A stretch of 64,000 bases of DNA. Origin: Kribbella sp. VKM Ac-2568. Its GTDB lineage: Bacteria; Actinomycetota; Actinomycetes; Propionibacteriales; Kribbellaceae. A program made the translations under genes and the position numbers. This document shows, one piece after another, positions 32,046-41,798 of this stretch (positions are counted from its first letter, which is position 1; each line of letters begins with the position of its first letter). Under the pieces are notes generated by a model. The model searched no databases and was not told where the DNA came from. It saw only the letters and a list, made by a program, of their open reading frames with translations. The DNA is taken from positions 62,001-126,000 of the forward strand of contig NZ_SLVF01000001.1 of NCBI RefSeq assembly GCF_004345365.1. Reading direction: 5' to 3'.

Positions 32046-33110
32046 TCAGTCGGTTTGGGTGACCTTGCGGAGGCCCCGGGGGGCGTCGGGGTCGAGGCCG
32101 AGCTTGCGGGCGAGGGCCTCGATCGCGCGCTGGGCCGGGATGATCAGCGCCAGCGGGGCCAGGGTCTCGGGGAGGTCCGGACCGGCCAGGTTCACGTCGC
32201 AGCGGGAGGCGAAGGTCGCGTCGCCGCCGATGCCGAGGATCTTGCTGCCCTTCTCCCGGACGATCGAGGCCAGCTCGGTCATCCCCGGCAAAGCGGGTCC
32301 GTCCCCGGCCGCGACCAGGATGGTGACCAGGTCCGCGTCGACCACGGCGATCGGCCCGTGCTTCAGGTCGGCGTACGAGAGTCCGCGGACCGGCTGCAGG
32401 CAGGTCTCCTCCAGCTTGAGGGCGACCTCGAGCGTCGTACCGAAGGTGAGGCCGCGGCCGCTGGACAGGACATCGTGCGCGCCGGCAAGCAGGTCCGCGG
32501 CGGCGTCGACCGAGCCCTCGAGCATCTGGGCAGCGGCCTCCGGGACTCGGGCGATGTCGGCGTCGAGGGTGCCTGGCTTCTGCGCGAGCGCGTCGACCGC
32601 GACGGTGATCGCGGCGAGCTGGGTCGTGTAGGTCTTGGTCGCTGGGACCGCCAGTTCCTTACCGGCCTGGGTGATCAGCGCGACGTCGGCGGTCGAGGCG
32701 AGCGGGCTGTTGCCGTCGTTGGTGATGCCGACGACCGCGGCGCCGTTGCGCTTCGCCCACTCGGCGGTGTCGACGATCTCCTGGGTCGCGCCGGACTGGC
32801 TGATCGCGACGACCAGCGAGTTGGACAGGTCCAGGTTCGCGCCGTAGAGGGTGGCCACCGAGGGCGCGGCGAGCGAGGCCTGGCGGCCGGCGTGAATCTC
32901 GGTCAGATACCGGCCGTAGACGCCGGCGTTGTCGGAGGAGCCCCGGGCCACGAAGATCACGTGCCGGCGGCCCGCCGCCAGCCGGGTGATCTCGTGCCGC
33001 AGCGGCAGCACGTGCTCGAAGGTCGCGGCCAGCGCCGCGGGCTGCTCGGCGATCTCGCGTGCCATCTGGGTGGCGGGGGCGGGGACGGGCGTTGACACCA
33101 CGACGATCAC
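32046..33110 (-). CDS. SIS-domain sugar-phosphate isomerase/deaminase (GlmS isomerase-like)
   Basis: This 354-residue protein consists of two SIS domains without the glutaminase part of GlmS. Typical blocks: F-V-A-R-G-S-S-D-N-A-G-V-Y (first sugar-phosphate site), A-I-S-Q-S-G-A-T-Q-E, and the second-domain S-Y-A-D-L-K-H-G-P-I-A. Such proteins deaminate glucosamine 6-phosphate or isomerise aminosugar phosphates (NagB-II/AgaS group). The start is a GTG beside the GntR operator; no Shine-Dalgarno sequence is seen. It is divergent from a DasR-like regulator, which fits aminosugar use. Confidence 0.83.
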   Translation of the reverse strand: MIVVVSTPVPAPATQMAREIAEQPAALAATFEHVLPLRHEITRLAAGRRHVIFVARGSSDNAGVYGRYLTEIHAGRQASLAAPSVATLYGANLDLSNSLVVAISQSGATQEIVDTAEWAKRNGAAVVGITNDGNSPLASTADVALITQAGKELAVPATKTYTTQLAAITVAVDALAQKPGTLDADIARVPEAAAQMLEGSVDAAADLLAGAHDVLSSGRGLTFGTTLEVALKLEETCLQPVRGLSYADLKHGPIAVVDADLVTILVAAGDGPALPGMTELASIVREKGSKILGIGGDATFASRCDVNLAGPDLPETLAPLALIIPAQRAIEALARKLGLDPDAPRGLRKVTQTD

Positions 33111-33134
33111 TGGTCCTATCTGGTCTTAACAGGT
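33109..33134. promoter_or_regulatory. GntR/DasR-like operator overlapping the divergent promoters
   Basis: ACTGGTCC (33109-33116) and CTGGTCTT (33120-33127) share TGGTC ten bases apart, followed by AACAGGT. TGGTCT is the half-site of the DasR/dre consensus. TGGTCC (33111) and TATGCT (33134-33139) are spaced 17 bases apart, so the site covers a plausible promoter for the GntR gene; the ATG at 33135 lies inside this -10. Confidence 0.45.
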
Positions 33135-33212
33135 ATGCTGCGCACGATAGCAGTGAGCGGCGCACCGGGGCACCCCTCGAAGCTCCGCCCAGGTCAGGAG
33201 GACCGAGTTTCG

Positions 33213-33932
33213 ATGGTTGCGACGAAGCGGGCCCAGGTCCGATCGGTGCTGGAACGGCTGATCGACGTCGAGCTGCACCCGGGTGACCCGATCCCGTCCG
33301 AGCGTGCCCTGGTGGACAAGCTGAACGTGTCCCGGGTGACCGTCCGGCAGGCGATCAGCGACCTGGTCGAGTCCGGCGCGCTGGAACGCGTGCACGGCAA
33401 GGGGACCTTCGTCACCGGTCCCCAGGTCGATTCCCAGCTGCACCTCACCTCCTTCTCCCGCGAGATGCGGGCCCGCGGTCTCGAGCCGGGCACCGTGGTG
33501 CTCTCGGCGACCGAGATCGAGGCGTCCGACGAGACCGCCAAGGGTCTGCGGGTCCCGAAGGGCACCAAGGTGATCCGGGTCGAGCGGCTGCGCACCGCCG
33601 ACGCGTCCCCGATGGCCTACGAGGTCGGCTACTACCCGTCCGCGCTCTTCCCCGGCCTGCTCGGCCGCGAGCTCGGCACCCTGTACGACGTCTTCGCGAG
33701 CGAGTACGACGTCGTCGTCACCTCCGGTGAGCAGACCGTCCGGGCGGACAACGCCGACGGTCACGTCGCCCGGGTGCTCGGCGTGGCCCGGCGGGCACCC
33801 CTGCTGGTCCTCGAGCGCACCACCTTCGCCGGCCGCAAGGTCGTCGAGCTGTCCTGGTCGGCGTACCGGGCCGACCGCTACCGGTTGCACATGGCCCTGA
33901 CACCCCGGGGCCCGCGATCAGGTTCGGCTTGA
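33213..33932 (+). CDS. GntR/HutC family regulator (DasR-like, UTRA effector domain)
   Basis: This 239-residue protein has an N-terminal GntR winged helix (I-P-S-E-R-A-L-V-D-K-L-N-V-S-R-V-T-V-R-Q-A-I) and a C-terminal UTRA domain (S-F-S-R-E-M-R-A-R-G, Y-D-V-F-A-S-E-Y-D). DasR/NagR proteins of this type sense glucosamine 6-phosphate or N-acetylglucosamine 6-phosphate. ATG 33213 is preferred: AGGAGG lies about 11 bases upstream, and the earlier ATG 33135 falls in the -10 region. It sits between a SIS aminosugar enzyme and fructose-bisphosphate aldolase, both plausible targets. Confidence 0.85.
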   Translation: MVATKRAQVRSVLERLIDVELHPGDPIPSERALVDKLNVSRVTVRQAISDLVESGALERVHGKGTFVTGPQVDSQLHLTSFSREMRARGLEPGTVVLSATEIEASDETAKGLRVPKGTKVIRVERLRTADASPMAYEVGYYPSALFPGLLGRELGTLYDVFASEYDVVVTSGEQTVRADNADGHVARVLGVARRAPLLVLERTTFAGRKVVELSWSAYRADRYRLHMALTPRGPRSGSA

Positions 33933-34162
33933 AGCAGCCGACCCGACTCAGCCGCCTGAACCCGGCCGCCCAGCGGGCGCCGGAGCCAGGTGGCAGGAAA
34001 CAAACTGGACCGGTCCTGTTCATCAACTGGTCTGTTCAGCTGCCGTTCGCTCCCCGGCCACCTGGCCGGCCCGGCAGCAGGGCCGCCGCATACGACGAGG
34101 TACGCGACGGTGATACTGGAGCTCAACCCACATGAACTTTGCTGTGAGGAGTACCGCGAGAC
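33933..34162. other. 230-bp region upstream of aldolase gene, with further TGGTC half-sites
   Basis: No gene. It contains the palindrome GGACCGGTCC inside an AACTGG context and, about 25 bases on, ACTGGTCT (34026-34033), the same half-site as in the GntR operator upstream. A Shine-Dalgarno TGAGGAG precedes the aldolase ATG. Regulation of the aldolase by the GntR protein is conceivable but unproven. Confidence 0.4.
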
Positions 34163-35188
<1,026 letters not shown>

Positions 35189-35203
35189 CCCGCAAACACC
35201 CCC

Positions 35204-35243
35204 GAAGAACCCGTCGCACTCCGCGGCGGGTTCTTCTCTTTCC
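35204..35243 (+). terminator. Intrinsic terminator of fbaA
   Basis: GAAGAACCCG (35204-35213) pairs exactly with CGGGTTCTTC (35227-35236), followed by TCTTTCC. This is one of the few hairpins here with a downstream pyrimidine-rich tract. Confidence 0.8.
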
Positions 35244-35287
35244 AAGGCTCTGGAGTTTTGGAAGCCCTGGAGCGCCGAGCTCTGAAG

Positions 35288-36235
35288 TCAGCTGCTCTGG
35301 GTGGTACGGAAGGAGCGGCGGTAGGTGTCGGGTGGGACTCCGGCGATGCGTTTGAACTGGCGGCGCAGCGTGGTGGCGGTGCCCATGCCGGTGGCGACGG
35401 CGACTGCCTCGACGCTCTCGTCGGTGGCCTCCAGCAGTTCCTGGGCGCGGCGCACGCGCTGGGTGAGGAGCCACTTGAGTGGGGTCTGCCCGGTCACGGC
35501 GCGGAACTGCCGCCCGAGATTGCGCGGGCTCGTGTTCGCACGCCGGGCCAGGTCTGTCACCGTCAACGGCTGGTCCAGCCGCTCCTGCGCCCAGGCGAGC
35601 AGGCCGGACAGCATGTGGTCGCCCGAAACCTGCATCGGCGTCGCCACGAACTGCGCCTGACCGCCCGGCCGATGCGGCGGCATCACGAGGCGACGGGCGA
35701 CCGTGTTGGCGATGCCCGCGCCGTGGTCGAGATGGATCAGGTGGATGCAGAGATCGACGGCGGCGGCCTTCCCGGCGGCGGTGAGCACGCTGCCGTTGTC
35801 GGTGTACAGCACGTCCGGATCGACCACAGCCTGTGGATGACGGGCACTCAGTTCCGCGGTATGAGCCCAGTGAGTGGTGGCTCGACGACCATCGAGCAGT
35901 CCCGCAGCACCGAGCGCGAACGCTCCGGTGCAGAGCGAGGCAACCCGCGCCCCCGCCTCGTGGGCAGCACGAACGGCTTCGACCAGTTCCGGTGGCGGCG
36001 GCTCGTCGACGTCCGCGCAGGCGGGCACGATCACGGTGTCGGCGCTGATCAGACGTTCCAGCCCATGGTCGGGCTCGACCATGAACGGCCCGATCCGCAC
36101 CGGCCCCGGCCCGCAGAGCAGGACGTCGTACCAGTCGTCCGTGACTTCCTGCGGGGGCGTTCGGAAGATCTCGTAGGCCACTGCCAGCTCGAAGTGCAGC
36201 AGCTGACCGGCAGTCGCGAGCGCGACGGTATGCAT
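35288..36235 (-). CDS. GlxA family (DJ-1 domain plus AraC) transcriptional regulator
   Basis: This 315-residue protein has an N-terminal DJ-1/PfpI-like domain containing the nucleophile-elbow-like S-L-C-T-G-A-F-A-L-G and a C-terminal AraC-type double helix-turn-helix (V-T-D-L-A-R-R-A-N-T-S-P-R-N-L-G-R-Q-F, then P-P-D-T-Y-R-R-S-F). ATG 36235 starts the DJ-1 fold; further ATGs upstream are possible. It is divergent from a saccharopine dehydrogenase-like gene, its most likely target. Confidence 0.88.
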   Translation of the reverse strand: MHTVALATAGQLLHFELAVAYEIFRTPPQEVTDDWYDVLLCGPGPVRIGPFMVEPDHGLERLISADTVIVPACADVDEPPPPELVEAVRAAHEAGARVASLCTGAFALGAAGLLDGRRATTHWAHTAELSARHPQAVVDPDVLYTDNGSVLTAAGKAAAVDLCIHLIHLDHGAGIANTVARRLVMPPHRPGGQAQFVATPMQVSGDHMLSGLLAWAQERLDQPLTVTDLARRANTSPRNLGRQFRAVTGQTPLKWLLTQRVRRAQELLEATDESVEAVAVATGMGTATTLRRQFKRIAGVPPDTYRRSFRTTQSS

Positions 36236-36332
36236 GTCCGAAAGTGTACGCATGATGTCGTTCCGGACTATCACGGTCAAGTCCGTCGGACCGCGAGAGT
36301 TGACCTTCCAGAACAACGAGATCAGGGGAATC

Positions 36333-37364
36333 ATGGGCACAGCGGACGCAGTAGTCGTCTACGGAGCGACGGGGCACACCGGGCGCTTCATCGTCGCCGA
36401 ACTGCTCGAGCGAGGCTTCACGCCGATCCTTTCCGGGCGTGACGCAGCTCAGTTGGAGGTGCTGGCCAAGGAGTTGGGCGAGCTGGTGGTGCGGGCAGCC
36501 ACGGTGGATGACCCGGCATCCTTGGACCGGGCACTCGCCGGTGCGGCGGCTGTCATCAACTGTGCCGGGCCGTTCGCACTGACCGCAGGCCCCGTGGTCG
36601 AGGCAGCCCTGCGCGCAAGGATCCCGTACATCGACGTCGCGGCGGAGATCGAGGCGAACGTCGCGATGTTCGCCGACTATGCGGAGCCAGCTCGAAGGGC
36701 GAGCGTTCCGGTGCTTCCGGCGATGGCCTTCTACGGCGGCCTTGGCGACCTGTTGGTGACCGCGACCATGGGGGAGTGGACCGCTGCCGACGTGGCACAC
36801 GTCGCGTACGGGTTGAGCAGTTGGCATCCCACGCCGGGCACTCGGACGGCGGGTGAGGTGTCGCATCAGCGTCGCGCGGGCCGTCGGGTGCGGTTCAAGG
36901 ACGGCGCCCTGCAGTACCACGATGACAAGCCGAAGGAGCAGGACTGGGACTTCCCGGAGCCACTGGGTCGGCGAGCGGTGATCGCAGAGTTCACCATGGC
37001 CGATGTCGTCACCGTTCCCAGCCACCTGGCCGTGCCCGAAGTCCGCACGTACATGGCCGTCGAGGGCGCGAGGGACCTCGCCAGCGAGGACACACCGGCG
37101 CCCGAGGCCGTCGACGCTCTGGGCCGTTCGGACCAGACGTTCGTGGTCGACGTCGTCGTCAGCGCAGGTGGCGTCGAGCGGCGAGCCACCGCCCGCGGCC
37201 AGGACATCTACGCGGTCACCGCACCACTGGCAGTGGAGGCCGTCCGCCGAATCCTGACCGGCCAGACACGGACAACAGGTGTCGCCTCGGCCGGCGCCAT
37301 GTTCGACGCACCCGACTTCCTCCGCTCGCTGACTCCACATCTCTCGGTCGACCTTTCAGACTGA
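36333..37364 (+). CDS. Saccharopine dehydrogenase-like NAD(P)-binding protein
   Basis: This 343-residue protein starts with a Rossmann motif V-V-Y-G-A-T-G-H-T-G-R-F and continues as the saccharopine dehydrogenase/trans-acting enoyl reductase family (I-N-C-A-G-P-F, Y-I-D-V-A-A-E). Those proteins reduce varied substrates; none is assigned here. AGGGGAA precedes ATG 36333, which is better than the long upstream extension. Divergent from a GlxA-type regulator, and convergent to the AbiEi-like gene with 23 bases between stops. Confidence 0.82.
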   Translation: MGTADAVVVYGATGHTGRFIVAELLERGFTPILSGRDAAQLEVLAKELGELVVRAATVDDPASLDRALAGAAAVINCAGPFALTAGPVVEAALRARIPYIDVAAEIEANVAMFADYAEPARRASVPVLPAMAFYGGLGDLLVTATMGEWTAADVAHVAYGLSSWHPTPGTRTAGEVSHQRRAGRRVRFKDGALQYHDDKPKEQDWDFPEPLGRRAVIAEFTMADVVTVPSHLAVPEVRTYMAVEGARDLASEDTPAPEAVDALGRSDQTFVVDVVVSAGGVERRATARGQDIYAVTAPLAVEAVRRILTGQTRTTGVASAGAMFDAPDFLRSLTPHLSVDLSD

Positions 37365-37387
37365 CCCGCACACGACAGGCGGCGGGG

Positions 37388-38389
37388 TTAGGCGGGTGAA
37401 GGCTTGGAGGCATTGGTGGGCAGCCGGGACAACGGAAAGAACCGGACGCCGGTACGGCGAGTTGCCCGGGTGAAGGCCGCACGGACCTGCGAGCTGACGA
37501 CGGCGGGCTGATCCAAGTCGGGCCAGGCGATCCAGCAGTACTCGAGTGGCTCGGGTGCGGCTGGTTCGCCAGGGTCGGGTGCGAAGGCCCGGGCGGCGGC
37601 GTCTTCCAGAGAGTCGTCAGGGCGCGGGCTCCAGAAGGGGATGCGCGGCTCGAACTCGACCACCGTGCGTTCGTCCGGGAACCAGAGAGACGAGCCTGAG
37701 AGGTCTGTGCCGAAATCCTCCGTGGGCTCGGGCATCGGTGGTGGATCAGGTGAAGGCGCCGGGAGGTCGGCATCGTGCAGGATCAACCGCAGGCGGGATT
37801 CGGCGACCGAGGCGGACCCCTTGCCCGCCAAGGACGCGACCAGTCGCGCCCGCTCGACGCCTCGCTCCACCTGGTTCGCCGCACGCTTCAGCGAGGCCGG
37901 CGTCGCCAGGCCCGCGTAGATCGCCGCCTCGGCCAGGGCTACCGCTGGGGCGAGAGCTGAAGTGGTCGACAGCTCGGCGATGGCGCGGGCGGCCGAGACC
38001 AGGCGCAGACCGTTCCAACTGCGGACGCCTGGGCCGACCGGGTCACGGACGTGGCGGTGCACACCGTCGAAGTGCCAGCCGCAGCGGCCTGTTCGGGCGG
38101 TGACATGGACGCGGGTCAGGTCGAAGCCCCAGAGCGGCAGCGCGTGGAGGGCGGCGGCCGACTGGTGGCTGGCGATCAGCCCCGGCTCGCCGGACCGCAG
38201 TACCTGGTAGAGGTGGCGGAGGTGCACCATCTCGTCGTCGACGAGGGTGAGGGTCCGGTGCGGGGCATAGGTGCCCGGCCGGATCCGGCGCCAGCCGCCG
38301 GTGTCCAGCAGGGAGTCGATGTCCGGGTCGGGGTAACCACACGCGCGGGCGTCCGCACGTGTGAACACCCCGCCGCGGATGTGGGTCAT
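37388..38389 (-). CDS. AbiEi antitoxin-domain-like protein
   Basis: This ~333-residue protein begins with a winged helix typical of AbiEi-type antitoxins (G-G-V-F-T-R-A-D-A-R-A-C-G-Y, then G-G-W-R-R-I-R-P-G-T-Y), followed by a core (I-A-S-H-Q-S-A-A-A-L-H-A-L) and an acidic, Pro-rich C-terminal half with an R-F-F-P-L-S end. The usual partner nucleotidyltransferase (AbiEii) is not adjacent, so it may be a solitary family member rather than an active toxin-antitoxin pair. ATG 38389 chosen; a TTG at 38416 is possible. Confidence 0.65.
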   Translation of the reverse strand: MTHIRGGVFTRADARACGYPDPDIDSLLDTGGWRRIRPGTYAPHRTLTLVDDEMVHLRHLYQVLRSGEPGLIASHQSAAALHALPLWGFDLTRVHVTARTGRCGWHFDGVHRHVRDPVGPGVRSWNGLRLVSAARAIAELSTTSALAPAVALAEAAIYAGLATPASLKRAANQVERGVERARLVASLAGKGSASVAESRLRLILHDADLPAPSPDPPPMPEPTEDFGTDLSGSSLWFPDERTVVEFEPRIPFWSPRPDDSLEDAAARAFAPDPGEPAAPEPLEYCWIAWPDLDQPAVVSSQVRAAFTRATRRTGVRFFPLSRLPTNASKPSPA

Positions 38390-38478
38390 CACGCTGAGTT
38401 GTGGGTTCACACCCAAGAAGATGCAGCGATCAGGCCCTCAACCCGGAACGGACCTCAAACCTGTGGAAAGAGGGCAAG

Positions 38479-38508
38479 AAAAAAGCCCGTCATGTCTGTA
38501 TGACGAGC
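38479..38508 (-). terminator. Rho-independent terminator containing the HNH gene's stop codon
   Basis: Read on the minus strand, GCTCGTCAT pairs with ATGACGGGC (one G-U pair) around a six-base loop, followed by six Ts. The stop codon at 38490-38492 lies within the stem's second arm, so the terminator starts inside the coding sequence. Confidence 0.8.
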
Positions 38509-38939
38509 TCGGCGCGGGTGGGTACCCAGGGTTGCCAGAGGAGGGGCATGTTGGCCTCGGCAGGCGTGCGATTGCCCTTCCGCTCATTGCACGAGGCATG
38601 CGCGGCGACCGCGTTCAGCCATTCTGTCCGGCCACCTCTGGATCTGGGCTGGACGTGGTCCATCGTGTCGGCGTTGTCCAGCCCGCAGTAGGCACAGCGG
38701 AACTTGTCGCGCCTGAGCACACCGTGCTTGCTGTACTTCATCCGGCCCGCGGCGTAGCGCCAGTGAGTCACCACGTAGCGGACCAGCCGCAGTACGCGGG
38801 GCACCGGAAAAGGGCCGATGGTCCGTTCGCCGTGCGCCTCTTCGACCACTGCGACCTCGCGGACCAGCATCCGGATGGCGTGCTGGATCGACACGGTGTG
38901 CAGCGGCTCGTATGACGCGTTGAGGACGATCACGCTCAT
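38490..38939 (-). CDS. HNH endonuclease family protein
   Basis: This 149-residue protein has an N-terminal segment (N-A-S-Y-E-P-L-H-T-V-S) seen in actinobacterial HNH proteins, and a C-terminal HNH domain: C-A-Y-C, then D-H-V-Q-P-R-S-R-G-G, N-A-V-A-A-H, C-N-E-R-K-G-N-R. Zinc is bound by the cysteines and metal by the H-N-H residues. GGAAGGAGG precedes the ATG. Role unknown (DNA repair or restriction-like); conserved as a single gene, so not obviously part of a mobile element. Confidence 0.87.
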   Translation of the reverse strand: MSVIVLNASYEPLHTVSIQHAIRMLVREVAVVEEAHGERTIGPFPVPRVLRLVRYVVTHWRYAAGRMKYSKHGVLRRDKFRCAYCGLDNADTMDHVQPRSRGGRTEWLNAVAAHASCNERKGNRTPAEANMPLLWQPWVPTRAELVIQT

Positions 38940-39084
38940 CCGGTGCCTCCTTCCGGCCGTAGCTGGGAACCACGGCGGTCTCGACGCAGGGTCTCAAGCA
39001 TCCGTGGCCGTCCGGTGAACGGTCAACGGATTTCGCCAGACGGTCACGTGCCGGTTCGGCTGCGTGATCGGCGAAGATGTGCCT

Positions 39085-39492
39085 ATGGAATTGAACAATC
39101 TGCTGTCAGGTCCACCCGAGACACTACTCCCCGTCGATCCCGCGGCCGCGGAACTCGCCGCCGGGGCCTCCGCGGTCGACACGGCGGCCAAGTATCCGAC
39201 CTCGTCGCTGGCCTGGTCCGAGCTGGCCGAGGCGGCCCTCGCGGAGGGTCGCACCATCGAGGCCTACGCCTACGCCCGGACCGGATACCACCGCGGTCTG
39301 GACCTGCTCCGCCGCAACGGCTGGAAGGGTCACGGACCGGTTCCGTGGGAGCACGAGCCGAACCGCGGCTTCCTGCGCTGCCTGGCCGTCCTGGGCAAGG
39401 CGGCGGCCATCATCGACGAGAAGGACGAGGCCGAGCGCTGCGCCACCTTCCTGCGCGACTCGTCCCCGACCGCCGCGGACGTCCTCAGCTGA
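39085..39492 (+). CDS. DUF3151 family protein
   Basis: This 135-residue, mostly helical protein matches the actinobacterial DUF3151 family (P-E-T-L-L-P, R-T-G-Y-H-R-G-L-D-x-L-R-R-N-G-W-K-G, P-W-E-H-E-P-N-R-G-F-L). Function unknown. ATG 39085 begins the conserved part; an in-frame upstream start at 39064 is less likely. Followed 43 bases later by the 2-phosphosulfolactate phosphatase-like gene. Confidence 0.87.
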   Translation: MELNNLLSGPPETLLPVDPAAAELAAGASAVDTAAKYPTSSLAWSELAEAALAEGRTIEAYAYARTGYHRGLDLLRRNGWKGHGPVPWEHEPNRGFLRCLAVLGKAAAIIDEKDEAERCATFLRDSSPTAADVLS

Positions 39493-39535
39493 AACCCGTT
39501 TGGTGAGGGCTGGGCCGGCGGGCGATGATCCGTCG

Positions 39536-40279
39536 GTGACCAGCCCTTACGCGCAGGACGGATACCGCGTCGCCTTCGACTGGAGCCCGGCAGGTGCGGC
39601 GAAGGTGCGCGGTGACCTGGTCGCGGTGGTGGACGTGCTGTCGTTCACCACGGCGGTGACGGTGGCCGTCGACGCGGGGATCGAAGTGCTGCCCTATCGG
39701 TGGCGCGACGAGTCCGCCAAGGCCTTCGCCGAGCAGCACCAAGCCGCGCTGGCAGTCGGACGCGGTCAGGCGGGCGACGACGGGATCAGCCTCTCGCCTG
39801 TCACGATCAGACGGGCCAGGGTACGGCGCCTGGTGCTGCCGTCGCCCAACGGCTCCACGATCTCCCAGCAACTCAGCGACAGCGGATCCACTGTCCTAGC
39901 GGTCTCGCTTCGCAACGCAGCGGCTGCTGCGGCGCTGGTCGCCACCAAGCTGGCAGAGGACCCGTCGCTGACCGTAGTGGCCATCGCTGCCGGAGAGAGG
40001 TGGAAGGACGGCTCACTGCGTCCGGCGGTGGAAGACCTGTGGGGTGCGGGTGCGTTCTTGGCTGCACTAGCCGATAGTGGCGCCGGACCGCTGTCCCCGG
40101 AGGCCCGAGCCGCCGCAGCGGCGTACAGGGATGTCGCGGGGGAATTGCCGACGCTGTTGCACGACTGCGCGGGTGGGCGCGAGTTGACGCAGTACGGATT
40201 CCCGGAGGACGTGGCGATCGCCGCGGAGGTGAACAGCAGTCGCGTGGTACCGATTCTGCAGGGCGGTGTGTTCAAGTAG
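39536..40279 (+). CDS. 2-phosphosulfolactate phosphatase-like protein (ComB family)
   Basis: This 247-residue protein resembles ComB: a V-V-D-V-L-S-F-T-T-A-V segment, L-P-S-P-N-G-S-T-I-S, and A-G-E-R-W near the middle. ComB dephosphorylates 2-phosphosulfolactate in coenzyme M synthesis in archaea; in actinobacteria the real substrate is unknown. GTG 39536 starts the conserved region; no Shine-Dalgarno sequence is seen, so it may be leaderless. Confidence 0.78.
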   Translation: MTSPYAQDGYRVAFDWSPAGAAKVRGDLVAVVDVLSFTTAVTVAVDAGIEVLPYRWRDESAKAFAEQHQAALAVGRGQAGDDGISLSPVTIRRARVRRLVLPSPNGSTISQQLSDSGSTVLAVSLRNAAAAAALVATKLAEDPSLTVVAIAAGERWKDGSLRPAVEDLWGAGAFLAALADSGAGPLSPEARAAAAAYRDVAGELPTLLHDCAGGRELTQYGFPEDVAIAAEVNSSRVVPILQGGVFK

Positions 40280-40451
40280 GTAGACTGACTCAGTCACCCG
40301 AACCCGAGGTACTGCCCGGTGACATAGCCGGCAGGCGGCGTGCGTCCCCGCTTCCTGCCGAAAATGGACGGTTGTAGGCGGCAAGACGGACCGGCGAAGC
40401 AGGGCGCCCGCGGTCAGATCACCGCCCCACCGGGCAGCGGAAGGTACTACC
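40280..40451. other. 172-bp intergenic region upstream of MFS gene
   Basis: No gene. It contains the palindrome TGACT-C-AGTCA soon after the preceding stop and a short CGGCAGG/CCTGCCG inverted repeat. Neither is enough to name a regulator. Confidence 0.4.
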
Positions 40452-41798
40452 GTGCCGGCTCTCACCGGACGGATCCGCACGCCCAAGCAGCAGAGCGGCT
40501 ATCGCACCGCCCTGCGCACTCCCGGAGCGTGGAAGTTCTATCTGGCCGCTGCGCCCGCTCGCATCGGCATCGCGATGACCGGTCTCGGCATCGTCTGGCT
40601 GATCCACGGAGCCACAGGCTCGTACGCCGCTGCCGGCACCGTGACGGGTGGCTTCGCCGTCGCCGAGGCCATCGGTGGTCCGCAGGTCGCCCGGCTGATC
40701 GACCGCTTCGGCCAGACCCGCATGCTGCCGCTCACGTTGCTCCTCCACACCGCCGCAGTGGCTCTCCTGATCGGCCTGGCCGTCTCCTCGGCGCCCTTGT
40801 GGATGCTGGTTGGAGCTGGGGTCCTTGCGGGTGGTTCGCTGCCGCAGATCGGAGCACAGACCGCGGCTCGTTGGTCGCACGCGCTTCGCGGCAGCCCGGT
40901 GCTGTCATCGGCCTTCGCGCTGGAATCCCTGGGGACAGGACTGGCATTCCTGGTCGGCCCGGCCTTGATCGGAACCGTCAGCTCACTCGTCTCACCAGTC
41001 GTCGGCTCCGGGCTGGCAACCACCTTTGTCGTAGCCGGTGGCCTGTCCCTCTCGCTACAACGCCGTACTGCGCCTCTGCCCGGCGCACGGGTCTCCCGGA
41101 AGAAGCGGGTGCGCCTGATGCGTCCGGGGTTCCTCGCCCTGGTTGGTACGAGCATCGGCGTCGGGCTGTTCTTCGGCGCCATGCAGGTCTCGGTGACCGC
41201 TTTCGCTGTAGGCCGGGGGACAGGCGAACTGGCTGGCCCGCTCTACAGCGTGACGAGTCTGGTCAGCCTGCTGGTCGGATTCGCCTATGGTGCAAGGCGT
41301 TGGCGGCTGCCGGCTCCCACCCAATTGGTGCTTGCTCTGGGCTCGCTGTTCGTACTTACCCTGCCGCTGTTGACCGTGGACCAACCACTCGCGCTCGGCA
41401 TCGCCCTGGCGCTCCCCGGTGCCGCGCTGGCGCCGTACATGGTGTTGTCGTCTGTGCTGACCGAGTCGCGGGTCGCTCCCGCAGTACTGACGCAGGCCTT
41501 CACCTGGCTCAACTCGGGCAGCGCCGCCGGGATCGCCGCGGGTGCGGCGATCACCGGCCGCGTAGTCGATGCCCACACCCCGCACTGGGGCTTCGGGTTG
41601 GCCGTGCTCGCCACACTCGTGGCGACCGCGATGGGTGTCGTCGTCCGGAGCTCAGGACCTGCGCACCGGCCTCCGCATGAGAACCCAACCGAGCAGGGCG
41701 AAGAGCACCATCCACACCGTGATAACCAAACGACCGACCACGAACGGGCCGAGGATGCCGGGCGTGAGCGGCACGAATACGTAGCTGCCGAGCACTAG
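40452..41798 (+). CDS. MFS transporter with unusual C-terminal extension
   Basis: This 448-residue protein has 12 predicted hydrophobic helices (residues ~25-400), with the cytoplasmic loop R-L-I-D-R-F-G-Q-T-R after helix 2 and a central polar loop (R-V-S-R-K-K-R-V-R), as in drug or metabolite exporters. The last ~45 residues are hydrophilic, Glu/His/Arg-rich and encoded opposite the convergent gene 41652-42293, giving a 147-bp overlap. The natural stop may have been lost, so the tail is probably not functional. GTG start with GGAAGG upstream. Confidence 0.75.
   Translation: MPALTGRIRTPKQQSGYRTALRTPGAWKFYLAAAPARIGIAMTGLGIVWLIHGATGSYAAAGTVTGGFAVAEAIGGPQVARLIDRFGQTRMLPLTLLLHTAAVALLIGLAVSSAPLWMLVGAGVLAGGSLPQIGAQTAARWSHALRGSPVLSSAFALESLGTGLAFLVGPALIGTVSSLVSPVVGSGLATTFVVAGGLSLSLQRRTAPLPGARVSRKKRVRLMRPGFLALVGTSIGVGLFFGAMQVSVTAFAVGRGTGELAGPLYSVTSLVSLLVGFAYGARRWRLPAPTQLVLALGSLFVLTLPLLTVDQPLALGIALALPGAALAPYMVLSSVLTESRVAPAVLTQAFTWLNSGSAAGIAAGAAITGRVVDAHTPHWGFGLAVLATLVATAMGVVVRSSGPAHRPPHENPTEQGEEHHPHRDNQTTDHERAEDAGRERHEYVAAEH

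Noticed and set aside
33135-33212. Earlier ATG of the GntR gene (26 extra codons)
   Set aside because: It falls in a probable -10 (TATGCT) and the extra residues do not resemble the family N-terminus; AGGAGG supports 33213.
37388-38939. AbiEi-like gene and HNH nuclease as one defence system
   Set aside because: They are in the same direction but separated by a strong terminator (38479-38508), and neither has the usual partner; co-function is not supported.
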